From: Geomonas silvestris
GTDB lineage: Bacteria; Desulfobacterota; Desulfuromonadia; Geobacterales; Geobacteraceae
DNA length: 64,000 nt
NCBI RefSeq assembly: GCF_014193515.1
Contig: NZ_BLXX01000001.1
Coordinates: 620,001-684,000 of the forward strand
Reading direction: 5' to 3'
Numbering within the stretch: the first letter of the stretch is position 1; each line of letters opens with the position of its first letter. The notes beneath the pieces are model-generated. The model was not told where the DNA came from, made no database searches, and saw only the letters and a program-made list of their open reading frames with translations. A program made the translations under genes and the position numbers. Shown here piece after piece: positions 7,939 through 15,814 of this stretch.

Positions 7939-8385
7939 TCAGTGCTCGCCCGTCATGTCACGGAACCAGGCGACTACCGCTTCGGCCGAGCGGGAACCGG
8001 CGAGCTGGGCTTCGGACTTGCCGTGCTGCAAAAGGTGCAAGACCGGGATGCCGCGCACCGCGAAGCGGGAGGCAAGTCCGGGACTGGTATCGGTATTTAT
8101 TTGCAGGACCGCAGCCTTGCCGGCCAGCAGTTCGGCAGCTTTTCGCACCGCCGGTGCGAATGAGGTGCAGTGCGGTCACCAAGGGGCCCAGAACTCGGCG
8201 ATGATGGGACCGCTGTAACCGGCGAGGAAGGCATCGAAGTTTTCGTCGTTTACCTGCTGCGGCTCGAAATAAAGCGGCGGGAGCGTGGCGCGGCAGTTGC
8301 CGCAGTGCCCGGCAATCCCCTGTTTCTCGCCGGGGACCCGGTTCGCGCTGCCGCAGGACCTGCAGGTGATCAGATAGCTGGACAT
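7939..8385 (-). CDS. trxC: thioredoxin-2 (TrxC type), probable selenoprotein with in-frame UGA
   Basis: 148 residues if the UGA at 8176-8178 is read as selenocysteine. The N-terminal 35 residues form the TrxC zinc ribbon (CRSCG and GHCGNC). The thioredoxin fold follows: IIAEFWAPW, then UGA, then PHCTSFAP, aligning with WAPWCGPCRNFAP of E. coli TrxC. The UGA thus sits exactly at the first redox cysteine, giving U-P-H-C. The frame continues in the same phase to FDVR-like elements and the cis-Pro loop (RGIPVLHLL), ending at a normal stop. A perfect 8-bp hairpin begins 15 nt after the UGA. The start at 8385 has aaggag seven bases upstream. Alternatives are a nonsense mutation or a sequencing error, less likely given position and hairpin. 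Conventional annotation would split it into two fragments. Confidence 0.85.
8142..8160 (-). promoter_or_regulatory. bacterial SECIS-like hairpin
   Basis: Minus-strand ttcgcacc-ggc-ggtgcgaa, a perfect 8-bp stem with a three-base loop starting with G. The apical loop is 23 nt after the UGA codon, within the usual window for bacterial SECIS elements, and a G at the loop start is the main conserved feature. Confidence 0.75.
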
Positions 8386-8606
8386 GGCATATCTCCTTGT
8401 CAAAGGGTTTCGGACCCTGGGCTGTCAGCCATTGTACCAGTTTTCCGGGAACCGCACGAGCAGCGCTCCCATCCCTTTCCGGCAGGGCCGGCACTTTACC
8501 TTGGCAAGGGCGATTCGGCGTTTCACATTTTTTGCTTTTCTGTTATGGTAGGAAATTGCTTCGCCCGGCGAGGCTAATTAACGGAAAGTCCGGAGGTTTT
8601 CAATCA

Positions 8607-9431
8607 ATGTTTAGATGCCGAACCCTGCTCCTTGTACTCTGCGCGTTCCTGCTGGCGCTCACCTGCGCCCAGGCTGCCCCCACCCCCGCCAAAGCCGGCG
8701 CTCCTGCGGCCAGCCAGGAGGTGAGCGTTCCGATACTGCTGTACCATCGTTTCGGCCCCACCGTCGCCGACGGCATGACCATCAAGACCTCCGTCTTCGA
8801 GGAGCACCTGAAGTACCTCAGGGACAATGGCTACAAGGTGATTCCGCTGCGCACCCTGGTGGATTACTACCTGAAGAAGGGCCCGGCGCCGGCACCGAAA
8901 TCGGTTGTGATCGTCGAGGACGACGCGCACAAATCGGTCTACAGCGACATGCTCCCGCTGGCGAAGAAGTACAACGTGCCGGTCACCGTTTTCGTGTACC
9001 CGTCCGCGATCTCCAACGCGAAGTACGCCATGACCTACGACCAGTTGCGCACCCTGAAGAAAAACGGCTTCGACATCCAGTCGCACACCTTCTGGCACCC
9101 CAACTTCAAGCGCGACAAGAAGAAGATGACCCCGGCCGAGTACGAGAAGTCCGTCACCACGCAGCTGAAGAAATCCAAGGAGCGCCTGGAGAAGGAACTG
9201 GGCGGTACGGTGGATCTTTTGGCCTGGCCGTTCGGGATCTACGACGACTACCTCTTGAAGCGCGCCGGCGAGGTAGGCTACAAGGCGACCTTCACCATCG
9301 AGGCACACCACGCCTCGCCGCGCGACAACGTGATGAAGCTGCCGCGCTACCTGTTGATCAACGCCGACCAGGGGAAAAACTTCGCACGCATCCTGGAAGG
9401 GTCCGCGCCCAAACGCAACGTGGTCTACTAA
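8607..9431 (+). CDS. secreted polysaccharide deacetylase (NodB family)
   Basis: 274 residues. A clear Sec signal peptide (basic MFRCR, hydrophobic core, cut after AQA) is followed by a carbohydrate esterase 4 domain. Recognisable elements are PILLYHRF, the Asp-containing motif 1 in the variant form VIVEDDAH (usually TFDDG), the metal-binding SHTFWHP, and LAWPFGIYDD. It probably removes N-acetyl groups from an exported or cell-wall polysaccharide in the periplasm. The start at 8607 gives the signal peptide and has cggagg about ten bases upstream. An upstream in-frame extension to about 8397 has no signal character. The Gly-to-Ala change in motif 1 is unusual but occurs in some family members. 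Confidence 0.87.
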   Translation: MFRCRTLLLVLCAFLLALTCAQAAPTPAKAGAPAASQEVSVPILLYHRFGPTVADGMTIKTSVFEEHLKYLRDNGYKVIPLRTLVDYYLKKGPAPAPKSVVIVEDDAHKSVYSDMLPLAKKYNVPVTVFVYPSAISNAKYAMTYDQLRTLKKNGFDIQSHTFWHPNFKRDKKKMTPAEYEKSVTTQLKKSKERLEKELGGTVDLLAWPFGIYDDYLLKRAGEVGYKATFTIEAHHASPRDNVMKLPRYLLINADQGKNFARILEGSAPKRNVVY

Positions 9432-9496
9432 GAGAGACGGGTTGAGGTTAAGGTTAAGAAAGGCAGAACCTGTAGAACCGGTGGAGAGCTTCTGAG

Positions 9497-9679
9497 ATGG
9501 CAAGCGAGCTGCACGAGAACAAGAAGTACCCTTGCCCTGACTGCACCTTCTGCCAGTGGTGCTCGGACGACCGCTGCAGGAAGTGCCGCAGCGGGGCCAA
9601 GTGCCCCCGCAAGCTCTCTCAGGCCGAACAGATTGAGCTGTACGAGAAGCTGAACCAGCCGCAAAAGCCCAAAGAGTAA
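9497..9679 (+). CDS. small cysteine-rich protein, unknown
   Basis: 60 residues with eight cysteines between residues 13 and 36, spaced CPDC-FCQWC-RCRKC-C, followed by a charged, Pro-rich tail. The pattern suggests two zinc sites or a zinc-ribbon-like fold. Family unknown to me. A ggagag ribosome site precedes the ATG. The gene lies 65 nt after the deacetylase on the same strand and is followed by a strong terminator, so the two may be co-transcribed. Confidence 0.75.
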   Translation: MASELHENKKYPCPDCTFCQWCSDDRCRKCRSGAKCPRKLSQAEQIELYEKLNQPQKPKE

Positions 9680-9694
9680 GATAATCGCAGGAAC

Positions 9695-9737
9695 GAAAAA
9701 AGGAGACGCCCGGCACCGCCGGCGTCTCCTTTTTTTA
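9695..9737. terminator. bidirectional rho-independent terminator
   Basis: Six A, then ggagacgcc paired with ggcgtctcc around a ccg-rich loop, then seven T. Ends the small Cys-rich gene and could also stop minus-strand transcripts. Confidence 0.88.
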
Positions 9738-9915
9738 TTGGCCTCGCATGAGTTTGAACGTGGAAAGTAGTTCCACGAAGCGCAGCAGCAGAACTCGCGT
9801 CCCCCACTTTGCAAAAGGGGGGAGCGAGAGAACAGCCCCTTCGCCGACTAAAGTCACTCCTCAGTGATTGCAAAGGAACCTTTACGCGAAGCATTCCTTT
9901 CAGGCAACGCCCTTC

Positions 9916-10512
9916 TTAAGTCTCCTTCCCCTGTCGCACCCGCACCTTCTGCACCTTGAGGCGCACCTTTTCTCCGGTCAGCTCCCGGTACAGCTCGGCC
10001 AGGTAGCGCACGGTGACGATCTTGTGCAGATAGGCCTGGGTGAGCCGGTAGAGTTGCCGGCGCAACAGCGAGGGGCGCGCACTTCCCAATAGCAGCGGAC
10101 AGTAGTCGGAAAGCTGCACGACGACCCGCACGCCACCCGGCTCGGGCTCGGCGAAGAGCGAGAAGAGGCCGCGATCGCACTCCTTGGGCTGCACCAGGAT
10201 CCCGCCGTTGATGCGCAAGTGCACCTCACCCACCCCTTCCCCCTTCGGGTACTCGGGGGGCTGGAAACTCAGGAGCGCAATCCTGCTCCCGAAGAGCCGG
10301 AACTGGACGCCCTCCTCGTTCTGCGCCGGTCGGATCAGCGAGAAGGTCCAGTCCTGCACCAGGCGCAGATAGCGTTCGAACAGCAAGCGGGGGGTCACCG
10401 GACACAGCAGGGGATCCGGCAGCACCAGCCACTGCACCGAATAGACCGAGGCATCCGGCTCGAGGATCTGCTGGCAGGCCACTTCCCGCGCGGTATCCCG
10501 TTTTCCCCACAT
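9916..10512 (-). CDS. conserved-looking cytoplasmic protein, unknown
   Basis: 198 residues, no signal peptide or membrane helix. It is rich in beta-like segments (VQFRLFGSRIALLSF, VRVVVQLSDYCPLLL) and ends with a basic tail. Its ATG (aggggga four bases upstream) is nine nucleotides after the stop of the rRNA methyltransferase, so the two form an operon. I do not recognise a family. Context hints at an RNA or translation-linked role, but nothing in the sequence demonstrates it. Confidence 0.75.
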   Translation of the reverse strand: MWGKRDTAREVACQQILEPDASVYSVQWLVLPDPLLCPVTPRLLFERYLRLVQDWTFSLIRPAQNEEGVQFRLFGSRIALLSFQPPEYPKGEGVGEVHLRINGGILVQPKECDRGLFSLFAEPEPGGVRVVVQLSDYCPLLLGSARPSLLRRQLYRLTQAYLHKIVTVRYLAELYRELTGEKVRLKVQKVRVRQGKET

Positions 10513-10521
10513 CGCGTCCCC

Positions 10522-11727
10522 CTACAGCGTCCCTTTCACCGAGATCGCGTATTTCAGGTAGCGCCCCTCCGGGAAGGTCACCGGATAGGGGAAATCTTCC
10601 GGCTGTCCGAAGAGCTGGACCACCTGAAGTGAGTGCCCCGCCTGGAGTGCGCCGCGGCGCAGTTCCTTAAGGTAGTCAGCCAGGTCGACCTTCTGGTGAT
10701 TGGAGCAGGTGATCAGCAGCCCGCCCTCCTTGAGCAGTTTCAGCGCTGCCGCCACCAGGTCCGAGGTGCCGCCGCGGGTCGTGAAGCGGCTCTTCGAGGT
10801 GGTGGAAAACGAAGGAGGGTCCATGACGATGACGTCGAAGACCCGCTTGGTGCGCCCAAGCTCCTCGAGCACCGCCAGGCAGTCCCCCTGCAGGAACTCG
10901 TGGCGCTTGGGGTTCATGTGGTTCACGCTGAAGTTGCTGCGGGCTATATCGAGATAGCTCGGGGAGGCGTCGACGCTGGTCACCTGGCTCGCACCGGCGG
11001 ACGCGGCGGCCACCGAAAAGGCGCCGGTGTAGCAGAAGAGGTTCAAGACCCGCTTCCCCGCCACGCGCGCCATCAGGTCGCGACGGTTGTTGCGCTGGTC
11101 CAGAAAAAGCCCCGTGTTCAGGCCGCGTTCCAGGCTCACCTGGAAGTTCAGGCCGTTTTCCTTTACCGTGAGCGGCTCGGGCGCGGCGCTCCCCGCCAAG
11201 AGGCGCCCGTACTTCTTGGAATCGCTCTCCGCCTCCAGTTCCCGGGTCTTCTGGGGCCGGGCCTTCTCGTAGATCCCCGCCGGGTCGAGAAGCTCCTGGA
11301 GCGCCTGGGTGATGAGCTTCAGGTGCCTGCGCCAGGCGCCGCAGTAAAGCTGCACCATGAGGTACTCGCCGTAGCGGTCCACGGTGAACCCCGGGAGCCC
11401 GTCACCTTCGGCATTGACGAGGCGGTAGGCCGTGGTTTCCTCGAGCTGGGCGTGGTTCAGGCGCAGGGCGATGGCCGCCTGCAGCCGCGTCTTGATCCAG
11501 CCGCGGTCGAGGGTCATGCGCTGGCGCGCCAGGACCCGCGCCACGATCCGCTCGCCGGGATCAAGGAGCGCCGTGGCCAGAAAACGCCCGGAGGGGTCGG
11601 TCAGCTCGATCAGGTCACCCGCCTGCCCTGCCGGCCATTTCTTGGTGTAGGCGTCGGCGATGATCCAGGGGTGGCCGAGTTCCAGCATCCGGACCGATTC
11701 GGAGCCGACGACGAAGCTTGGTGCCAT
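10522..11727 (-). CDS. RlmI-like class I SAM-dependent rRNA methyltransferase with PUA domain
   Basis: 401 residues. The N-terminal PUA RNA-binding domain (about 1-85, including GHPWIIADAY) is followed by a central beta domain and a Rossmann methyltransferase domain. SAM-binding motif I is NLFCYTGAFSVAAA, the acidic loop is SVDAS, and the catalytic MDPPSF motif is intact. This arrangement matches the RlmI/YccW family, which methylates C5 of a 23S rRNA cytosine. The exact target base cannot be read from sequence. The start at 11727 (aagga nine bases upstream) removes a short non-homologous extension. It is the first gene of a two-gene operon. Confidence 0.88.
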   Translation of the reverse strand: MAPSFVVGSESVRMLELGHPWIIADAYTKKWPAGQAGDLIELTDPSGRFLATALLDPGERIVARVLARQRMTLDRGWIKTRLQAAIALRLNHAQLEETTAYRLVNAEGDGLPGFTVDRYGEYLMVQLYCGAWRRHLKLITQALQELLDPAGIYEKARPQKTRELEAESDSKKYGRLLAGSAAPEPLTVKENGLNFQVSLERGLNTGLFLDQRNNRRDLMARVAGKRVLNLFCYTGAFSVAAASAGASQVTSVDASPSYLDIARSNFSVNHMNPKRHEFLQGDCLAVLEELGRTKRVFDVIVMDPPSFSTTSKSRFTTRGGTSDLVAAALKLLKEGGLLITCSNHQKVDLADYLKELRRGALQAGHSLQVVQLFGQPEDFPYPVTFPEGRYLKYAISVKGTL

Positions 11728-11821
11728 AAAACCAGTTCCTTTTATCGTTGCGTTGCAGTTCACCCGCCCGAAGGGGTGATGATCGTGTGTTTCGCCTGTT
11801 GCGTCCTAAGTCCATAAATAA

Positions 11822-11878
11822 AGGGGCGGCGGCTTTGGGTACTCCGGGATGTCCCGAAGAGCCGAAAACCCCGCCCCC
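11822..11878 (-). terminator. long hairpin between two minus-strand genes
   Basis: On the minus strand ggggcggggttttcggct pairs imperfectly with agccgccgcccct, enclosing a small cggga/tcccg hairpin, and is followed by ttattt. Probably terminates transcription of the 127-residue protein gene upstream. Confidence 0.5.
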
Positions 11879-11899
11879 GTGTCTTTGCTGCTCGGGTGC

Positions 11900-12283
11900 C
11901 TAGTGGGTGGCCTGCGACTTGCCGCCCTGCTCCGCCGCCAGCTCCTGACGGGCCTGATCCATCGCTTCCATCTGCTTGAGCTGCTCGCCCAGCCAGTAGT
12001 GCAGCTCGCGTGCGGTCTGGTAGTTGAGCACGACGCCGGTGGTGACGTGACGCACCAGGCTGCGGCCCAGATCTTCCGGCTCAACCTCGGTCTCCGGACC
12101 GATGGTGCCGGCCGGGGTGATCTGGTGCGAGATGGAATTGGGGAGCGGCTGGCGCTCGAGGTAGAAGTTCATCACCAGTTCGCCGCGCGGCGAAAGACCA
12201 CCGTGGGCCCCGTTGACGTAGGTCGGACTGTAGTCGTAGGTGAAGACGTATTTAAAGGTCATCTCCGGCTTGTTGTTCGACAT
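11900..12283 (-). CDS. small cytoplasmic protein, unknown (DUF3467-like appearance)
   Basis: 127 residues. An N-terminal beta-rich region (FKYVFTYDYSPTYVNGAHGGL, LVMNFYLER) is followed by a helical C-terminus (ARELHYWLGEQLKQMEAMDQ). The strand-strand-helix layout and the YVNG segment resemble DUF3467 proteins, but the match is by eye only. The start at 12283 has aaggaga eight bases upstream. It appears monocistronic with its own hairpin terminator. Function unknown. Confidence 0.72.
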   Translation of the reverse strand: MSNNKPEMTFKYVFTYDYSPTYVNGAHGGLSPRGELVMNFYLERQPLPNSISHQITPAGTIGPETEVEPEDLGRSLVRHVTTGVVLNYQTARELHYWLGEQLKQMEAMDQARQELAAEQGGKSQATH

Positions 12284-12396
12284 GGTTCGCTCTCCTTTTC
12301 CATAAACGTAAATTCGCAACCCATGCCTTATAGCATGGAGGCGGGTTCAAGGCAAACGGGGATTTATATAAATGTTAGTGAAAGCTTGATCAAAAA

Positions 12397-14025
12397 TCAG
12401 TGCACCGTGTGATGGGTCTTGGAGAGGTAGTAGTCGTAGTTCCCCTCGTAGAGCCGCATCTCGCCGTGGTCCACCTCGATGACCCGATCGACCAAAAGGC
12501 GCAGGAAGTGCCGGTCGTGGCTCACCAGGATGACGGTTCCCGAGAAGTTGGCCAGGGCGTCCAGGAGGATCTCGCGGCTGCGGATATCCAGGTGGTTGGT
12601 CGGCTCGTCCAGCACCAGGAAGTTGACCGGCCGGGCCAAAAGGGTCGCCAGGACCACGCGGCTTTTCTCCCCGCCGGAGAGCATCTCGACCCGCTTGTCC
12701 ACGTCGTCGCCCTGGAACAGGAAGGATCCCAGCAAGTTGCGGATCACCCCGATGGTCGCAGTGGGCATCACGTCCTGCAGGGTCTCGAAGATGGTCTTCT
12801 TCGGGTCGAGAACTTCCATGGCGTGCTGGCTGAAGTAGCCGAGCTCCACGTTGGCGCCCAAGGTGACGTTCCCCGCGGTCGGCTCGGTCTGCCCGGCCAG
12901 TACCTTGAGGAAGGTGGACTTGCCCGCACCGTTCACCCCGACCACGGCGATCTTGCTCAGGCGCTTGATGACGCCGGTTACCCCCGAGAAGATCGGGTGC
13001 TCGCTACCGTCCGGGTTCTGCCAGCTCTTGGCCAGCTTATCCATGGCCACCACGTCGTCGCCGCTTCGGGGCGGCTCGTTGAAGACGAAGCGGACCACCT
13101 TCTCTTCGGGCGGGATCTCGATGCGCTCGATCTTGTCGATCTTCTTCACCCGGGACTGCACCTGGGCCGCGTGCGAGGCGCGGGCGGCGAAACGGGCGAT
13201 GAAATCCTCTTCCTTGGCAAGCATCTCCTGCTGGCGCTTGTAGCTCGCCAAAAGCTGCTCGCGGCGGATGTCGCGCTCCTTCTCGTAGAAGTCGTAGTTC
13301 CCGCCGTAGGTGGTGATGGTCTTGTTGGCCACCTCGATGATGCGCCCGACGACCCGGTTCATGAAATCGCGGTCATGGCTGGTCATCAGGAGCGCCCCCT
13401 TGAACTCGCTGGCGATCCACTCCTCGAGCCAGATGATCGACTCCACGTCCAGGTGGTTGGTCGGCTCGTCCAAGAGGAGCACGTCGGGACAGAGGGTGAG
13501 GATCCCGGCTAGGGCTATCCTCATGCGCCAGCCGCCCGAGAAGGATTCCACCGGGTTGTGGAAGCGGTCCGGGCCGATCCCCAGGCCGGTCAGCACTTCT
13601 TGGGCGCGCGAGTCGAGGTCGTAGCCGCCGCGGTGCTCGAACTCCTCCATGGCGACGCCGTAGCGCTCCAAAAGCGCAGCCATGTCGTCGTCGGACATCG
13701 GCTCGCCCATCTGCTCCTCCATCTTCTTCAGCTCGCCGGCCAGGCGCACCGTCTCGGCCGATACCGCCATCACCTCCTCGAGCGCCGAACGCCCCTTCAT
13801 CTCCCCAACGGTCTGGGAGAAGTAGCCGACGCTGGTCTTCTTGGCGAGGGTGATATCACCGGCATCGACCTCCTCCTCGCCGGTGATGATGCGGAACAGC
13901 GAGGTCTTCCCCGCGCCGTTGGGGCCGACCAGCCCGGTGCGGGTGCCGGGAAGAATCTGGAAGCTGGCTTCGCGGAACAGGACCTGCGAGCCGTACTGCT
14001 TGGTGATGTTGGACAGATGAATCAT
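12397..14025 (-). CDS. ABC-F family ATPase (ribosome-associated)
   Basis: 542 residues, two ABC ATPase domains in one chain and no membrane domain, as in the Uup/EttA/YbiT group. Walker A motifs are GPNGAGKT and GVNGAGKS. Signatures are FSGGW and LSGGE. Both Walker B boxes read LDEPTNHLD. The inter-domain linker (about residues 235-320) is long, helical and rich in charged residues, as expected for the arm that reaches the ribosomal P-site tRNA. Such proteins relieve stalled ribosomes or protect against antibiotics; which applies here is not evident. The start at 14025 has aggaga eight bases upstream. The leader contains a structured inverted repeat that may regulate it. Confidence 0.92.
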   Translation of the reverse strand: MIHLSNITKQYGSQVLFREASFQILPGTRTGLVGPNGAGKTSLFRIITGEEEVDAGDITLAKKTSVGYFSQTVGEMKGRSALEEVMAVSAETVRLAGELKKMEEQMGEPMSDDDMAALLERYGVAMEEFEHRGGYDLDSRAQEVLTGLGIGPDRFHNPVESFSGGWRMRIALAGILTLCPDVLLLDEPTNHLDVESIIWLEEWIASEFKGALLMTSHDRDFMNRVVGRIIEVANKTITTYGGNYDFYEKERDIRREQLLASYKRQQEMLAKEEDFIARFAARASHAAQVQSRVKKIDKIERIEIPPEEKVVRFVFNEPPRSGDDVVAMDKLAKSWQNPDGSEHPIFSGVTGVIKRLSKIAVVGVNGAGKSTFLKVLAGQTEPTAGNVTLGANVELGYFSQHAMEVLDPKKTIFETLQDVMPTATIGVIRNLLGSFLFQGDDVDKRVEMLSGGEKSRVVLATLLARPVNFLVLDEPTNHLDIRSREILLDALANFSGTVILVSHDRHFLRLLVDRVIEVDHGEMRLYEGNYDYYLSKTHHTVH

Positions 14026-14381
14026 GAACGGGTCTCCTACCTTGGCTAAGTCACAAGCGTTCAGCGTTAGCATGAACCGCCCGAAGCTTACAACTTAATT
14101 TTTGCACAGGGTTTTACGAGCTACGGGCGGGGCGAAGACTGGGAGAACTTCGCCCTATCAGGGAGAAGGTGCGAACGGCACACAGCGCCCTGTGCAAGAG
14201 TTGTGCAGCCGCCGCTGAGCGGTTAGCTGGCAGCGTGCCGGCGGGGCAACCGGTCGCGCCATAACCTATTGAATTCAGTACAGGAAACTATTGACGTGAA
14301 ATAATCTTGTAGGAGAGATGTTTCGGCGTTCTTTATGCTGGGGAAGTTCTCGCAGGCAACTGTCTCATGAGGAGGGCTGTC
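14026..14381. other. 356-nt divergent intergenic region
   Basis: Separates the ABC-F gene (minus) from a small membrane protein gene (plus). It holds the inverted-repeat structure described separately. The rest has no gene that I can support. Confidence 0.5.
14102..14197 (-). promoter_or_regulatory. structured leader upstream of the ABC-F gene
   Basis: A perfect 10-bp inverted repeat (ttgcacaggg at 14102-14111, ccctgtgcaa at 14188-14197) encloses a second stem (gggcgaag 14130-14137 with cttcgccc 14148-14155). On the minus strand the outer 3' arm is followed by aaaatt. It lies 77 nt before the ABC-F start. Attenuator-like leaders are known for some ABC-F genes, but the regulatory role here is inferred. 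Confidence 0.45.
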
Positions 14382-14759
14382 ATGACAAACGTGTTCGAGG
14401 GCTTCATGCTGACTATCATCCTGATGCTGGCGCTGACCATCCTGCCGCGCATCATCTGGGCCTATCTCAAGGTGGAGGAATCCTGGCAGCATCACGACCT
14501 GGAGGCCCTGCACGAGCTGCAGCACGAGCGCAACTCCTGGCTGCTGCGCCACTTCAGCTGCGGTACGGCCGCCGTCATTCTGCTCTGGATCGTGGAAGCG
14601 AGACCGGCCCTGGAAATTTCGCACCGGGTGACCGTCGCCGTCGGCGTCTACGCCGGGTGCTGCCTGGTCTTCGCGGCGCTCGAGTGTCTGATCTGGTTCA
14701 GGATCCACCGGTACCTGTCCCTGGTCCCGGTAAAAGTGTCCAAGCGCGATCAGCGCTGA
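14382..14759 (+). CDS. small three-helix membrane protein, unknown
   Basis: 125 residues with three hydrophobic helices (about residues 8-25, 57-73 and 86-106) separated by a charged His/Glu-rich loop. The start at 14382 follows aggagg six bases upstream; an in-frame ATG five codons earlier overlaps that ribosome site and is rejected. Its last 10 bases overlap the 3' end of a convergent small membrane-protein gene. No family recognised. Confidence 0.7.
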   Translation: MTNVFEGFMLTIILMLALTILPRIIWAYLKVEESWQHHDLEALHELQHERNSWLLRHFSCGTAAVILLWIVEARPALEISHRVTVAVGVYAGCCLVFAALECLIWFRIHRYLSLVPVKVSKRDQR

Positions 14760-14992
14760 GCCTTCCTCTTGAGCAGGAACTCGACCAGGCGCCGCAAGAG
14801 GTTCGCCAGGTAGATGGAGACGAACATGATGAGGGCGACGTTGACGAACCGGGTCCAGATGGGATCCGGCACCAGCGTCGTCCTCTTCAGGTTCGCGACC
14901 AGGTACCAGACGCTCAGGGCTACCCCCACCAGCCCGCCCGCCGCTACAAAAGGCCGCCTGAGCGGGGATATCGGTTTCTTGTCATTCTGCAT
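14750..14992 (-). CDS. small two-helix membrane protein, unknown
   Basis: 80 residues: a basic N-terminus, a helix at about 15-33, a short loop, a second helix at about 45-63, then a very basic tail (LLRRLVEFLLKRKAQR), suggesting cytoplasmic ends. Convergent with and overlapping the preceding plus-strand gene by 10 bases. The start is not well supported by a ribosome site. Function unknown. Confidence 0.55.
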   Translation of the reverse strand: MQNDKKPISPLRRPFVAAGGLVGVALSVWYLVANLKRTTLVPDPIWTRFVNVALIMFVSIYLANLLRRLVEFLLKRKAQR

Positions 14993-15027
14993 TGTGCGAT
15001 TACCAGCCTGCCCGCTCAGGGCTAATC

Positions 15028-15098
15028 CCTGAACGAATCCGCAGGTCCCTGTTCCCTATTCCCCGGTCCCTAGCCTCTAGCCCCTAGTCCCCAGACCC
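15028..15098. repeat. CCCTAGT/TCCCTGT-type heptamer repeat tract
   Basis: Imperfect tandem units such as gtccctg, ttcccta, gtcccta, gccccta and gtcccca. Shorter tracts of cagtccc-like units occur near 56.1 kb and 57.05 kb. It resembles dispersed intergenic heptamer repeats of other bacteria. Confidence 0.65.
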
Positions 15099-15103
15099 TG
15101 CCT

Positions 15104-15793
15104 TTATCCTCTTGAGCCGAAGAGTGCCGAGCCGACCCGGACCAGGGTGGCCCCTTCGGCGATGGCGGCCTCGAAATCCCCGGACATCCCCATGGAGAGT
15201 TCCTGCATTGCCACTCCCGGGATGGCGGCTCCCTCGATCTCCCCGGCGAGTTCCTTCAGACGGCGGAAGTAAGGGCGCGCCGCCTCGGGGTCGTCGAAGA
15301 ACGGCGGCATGGTCATGAGCCCCTTGATGCGCAGGTTGGGGAGTTGGGCGATCTCCCGCACCAGGTCGATGAGCTCCTCGCAGCTCGTGCCGCTCTTGGT
15401 GGCCTCCTGCGCGATGTTCACCTGGACCAGGATGTCGCAGACCTTGCCGATTTCGCCCCACTGCCGGTCGATCTCGCGCGCGAGCGAGATGCGGTCCACC
15501 GAATGGATCAGATCCACCATCCCGGCGATCTGGCGCACCTTGTTGCTCTGCAGGCTGCCGATGAAGTGCCAGGAGATGTCAGAGGAAAGTTCCTTCACCT
15601 TGGGGACCAGTTCCTGGACGTAGTTTTCGCCGAAGATGAGCTGCCCGCAGGCGTCCCTGGCTTCGGCGATGGCTGAGGCCGGCTTGGTCTTGCTGACCGC
15701 AACCAGGCGCACCGAATCGGGGTCGCGGCCGGCACGACGGGCGGCTTCGGCGATGCGCCTGCGGATCTCCTCGAAGTTCTCTGCTATCGTCAC
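15104..15793 (-). CDS. yggS: YggS/PLPBP family pyridoxal-phosphate homeostasis protein
   Basis: 229 residues, single PLP-binding TIM-barrel domain of the alanine racemase N-terminal type. The PLP lysine lies in AVSKTKP (residue about 36). [19 protein letters not shown] and the phosphate-binding [12 protein letters not shown] motif are all present. The family binds PLP without catalysing a known reaction and keeps free PLP and amino-acid pools balanced. It is the last gene of a minus-strand run (small membrane protein, maf, this gene) with a 21-nt gap from maf. Confidence 0.93.
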   Translation of the reverse strand: MTIAENFEEIRRRIAEAARRAGRDPDSVRLVAVSKTKPASAIAEARDACGQLIFGENYVQELVPKVKELSSDISWHFIGSLQSNKVRQIAGMVDLIHSVDRISLAREIDRQWGEIGKVCDILVQVNIAQEATKSGTSCEELIDLVREIAQLPNLRIKGLMTMPPFFDDPEAARPYFRRLKELAGEIEGAAIPGVAMQELSMGMSGDFEAAIAEGATLVRVGSALFGSRG

Positions 15794-15814
15794 AGTCCCC
15801 TCCTCAAAAACCTG

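Noticed and set aside
8176-8403. Thioredoxin gene as a nonsense pseudogene or as two separate short genes
   Set aside because: The stop is exactly at the redox Cys, both parts are in one frame, the downstream part is perfectly conserved and a SECIS-like hairpin follows. I treat it as one Sec gene, while noting the alternative.
14190-14260. Possible second GEMM-type aptamer (gccggcggggcaaccgg)
   Set aside because: Only a GC-rich hairpin; the aaacc and aaagcc core elements are missing.
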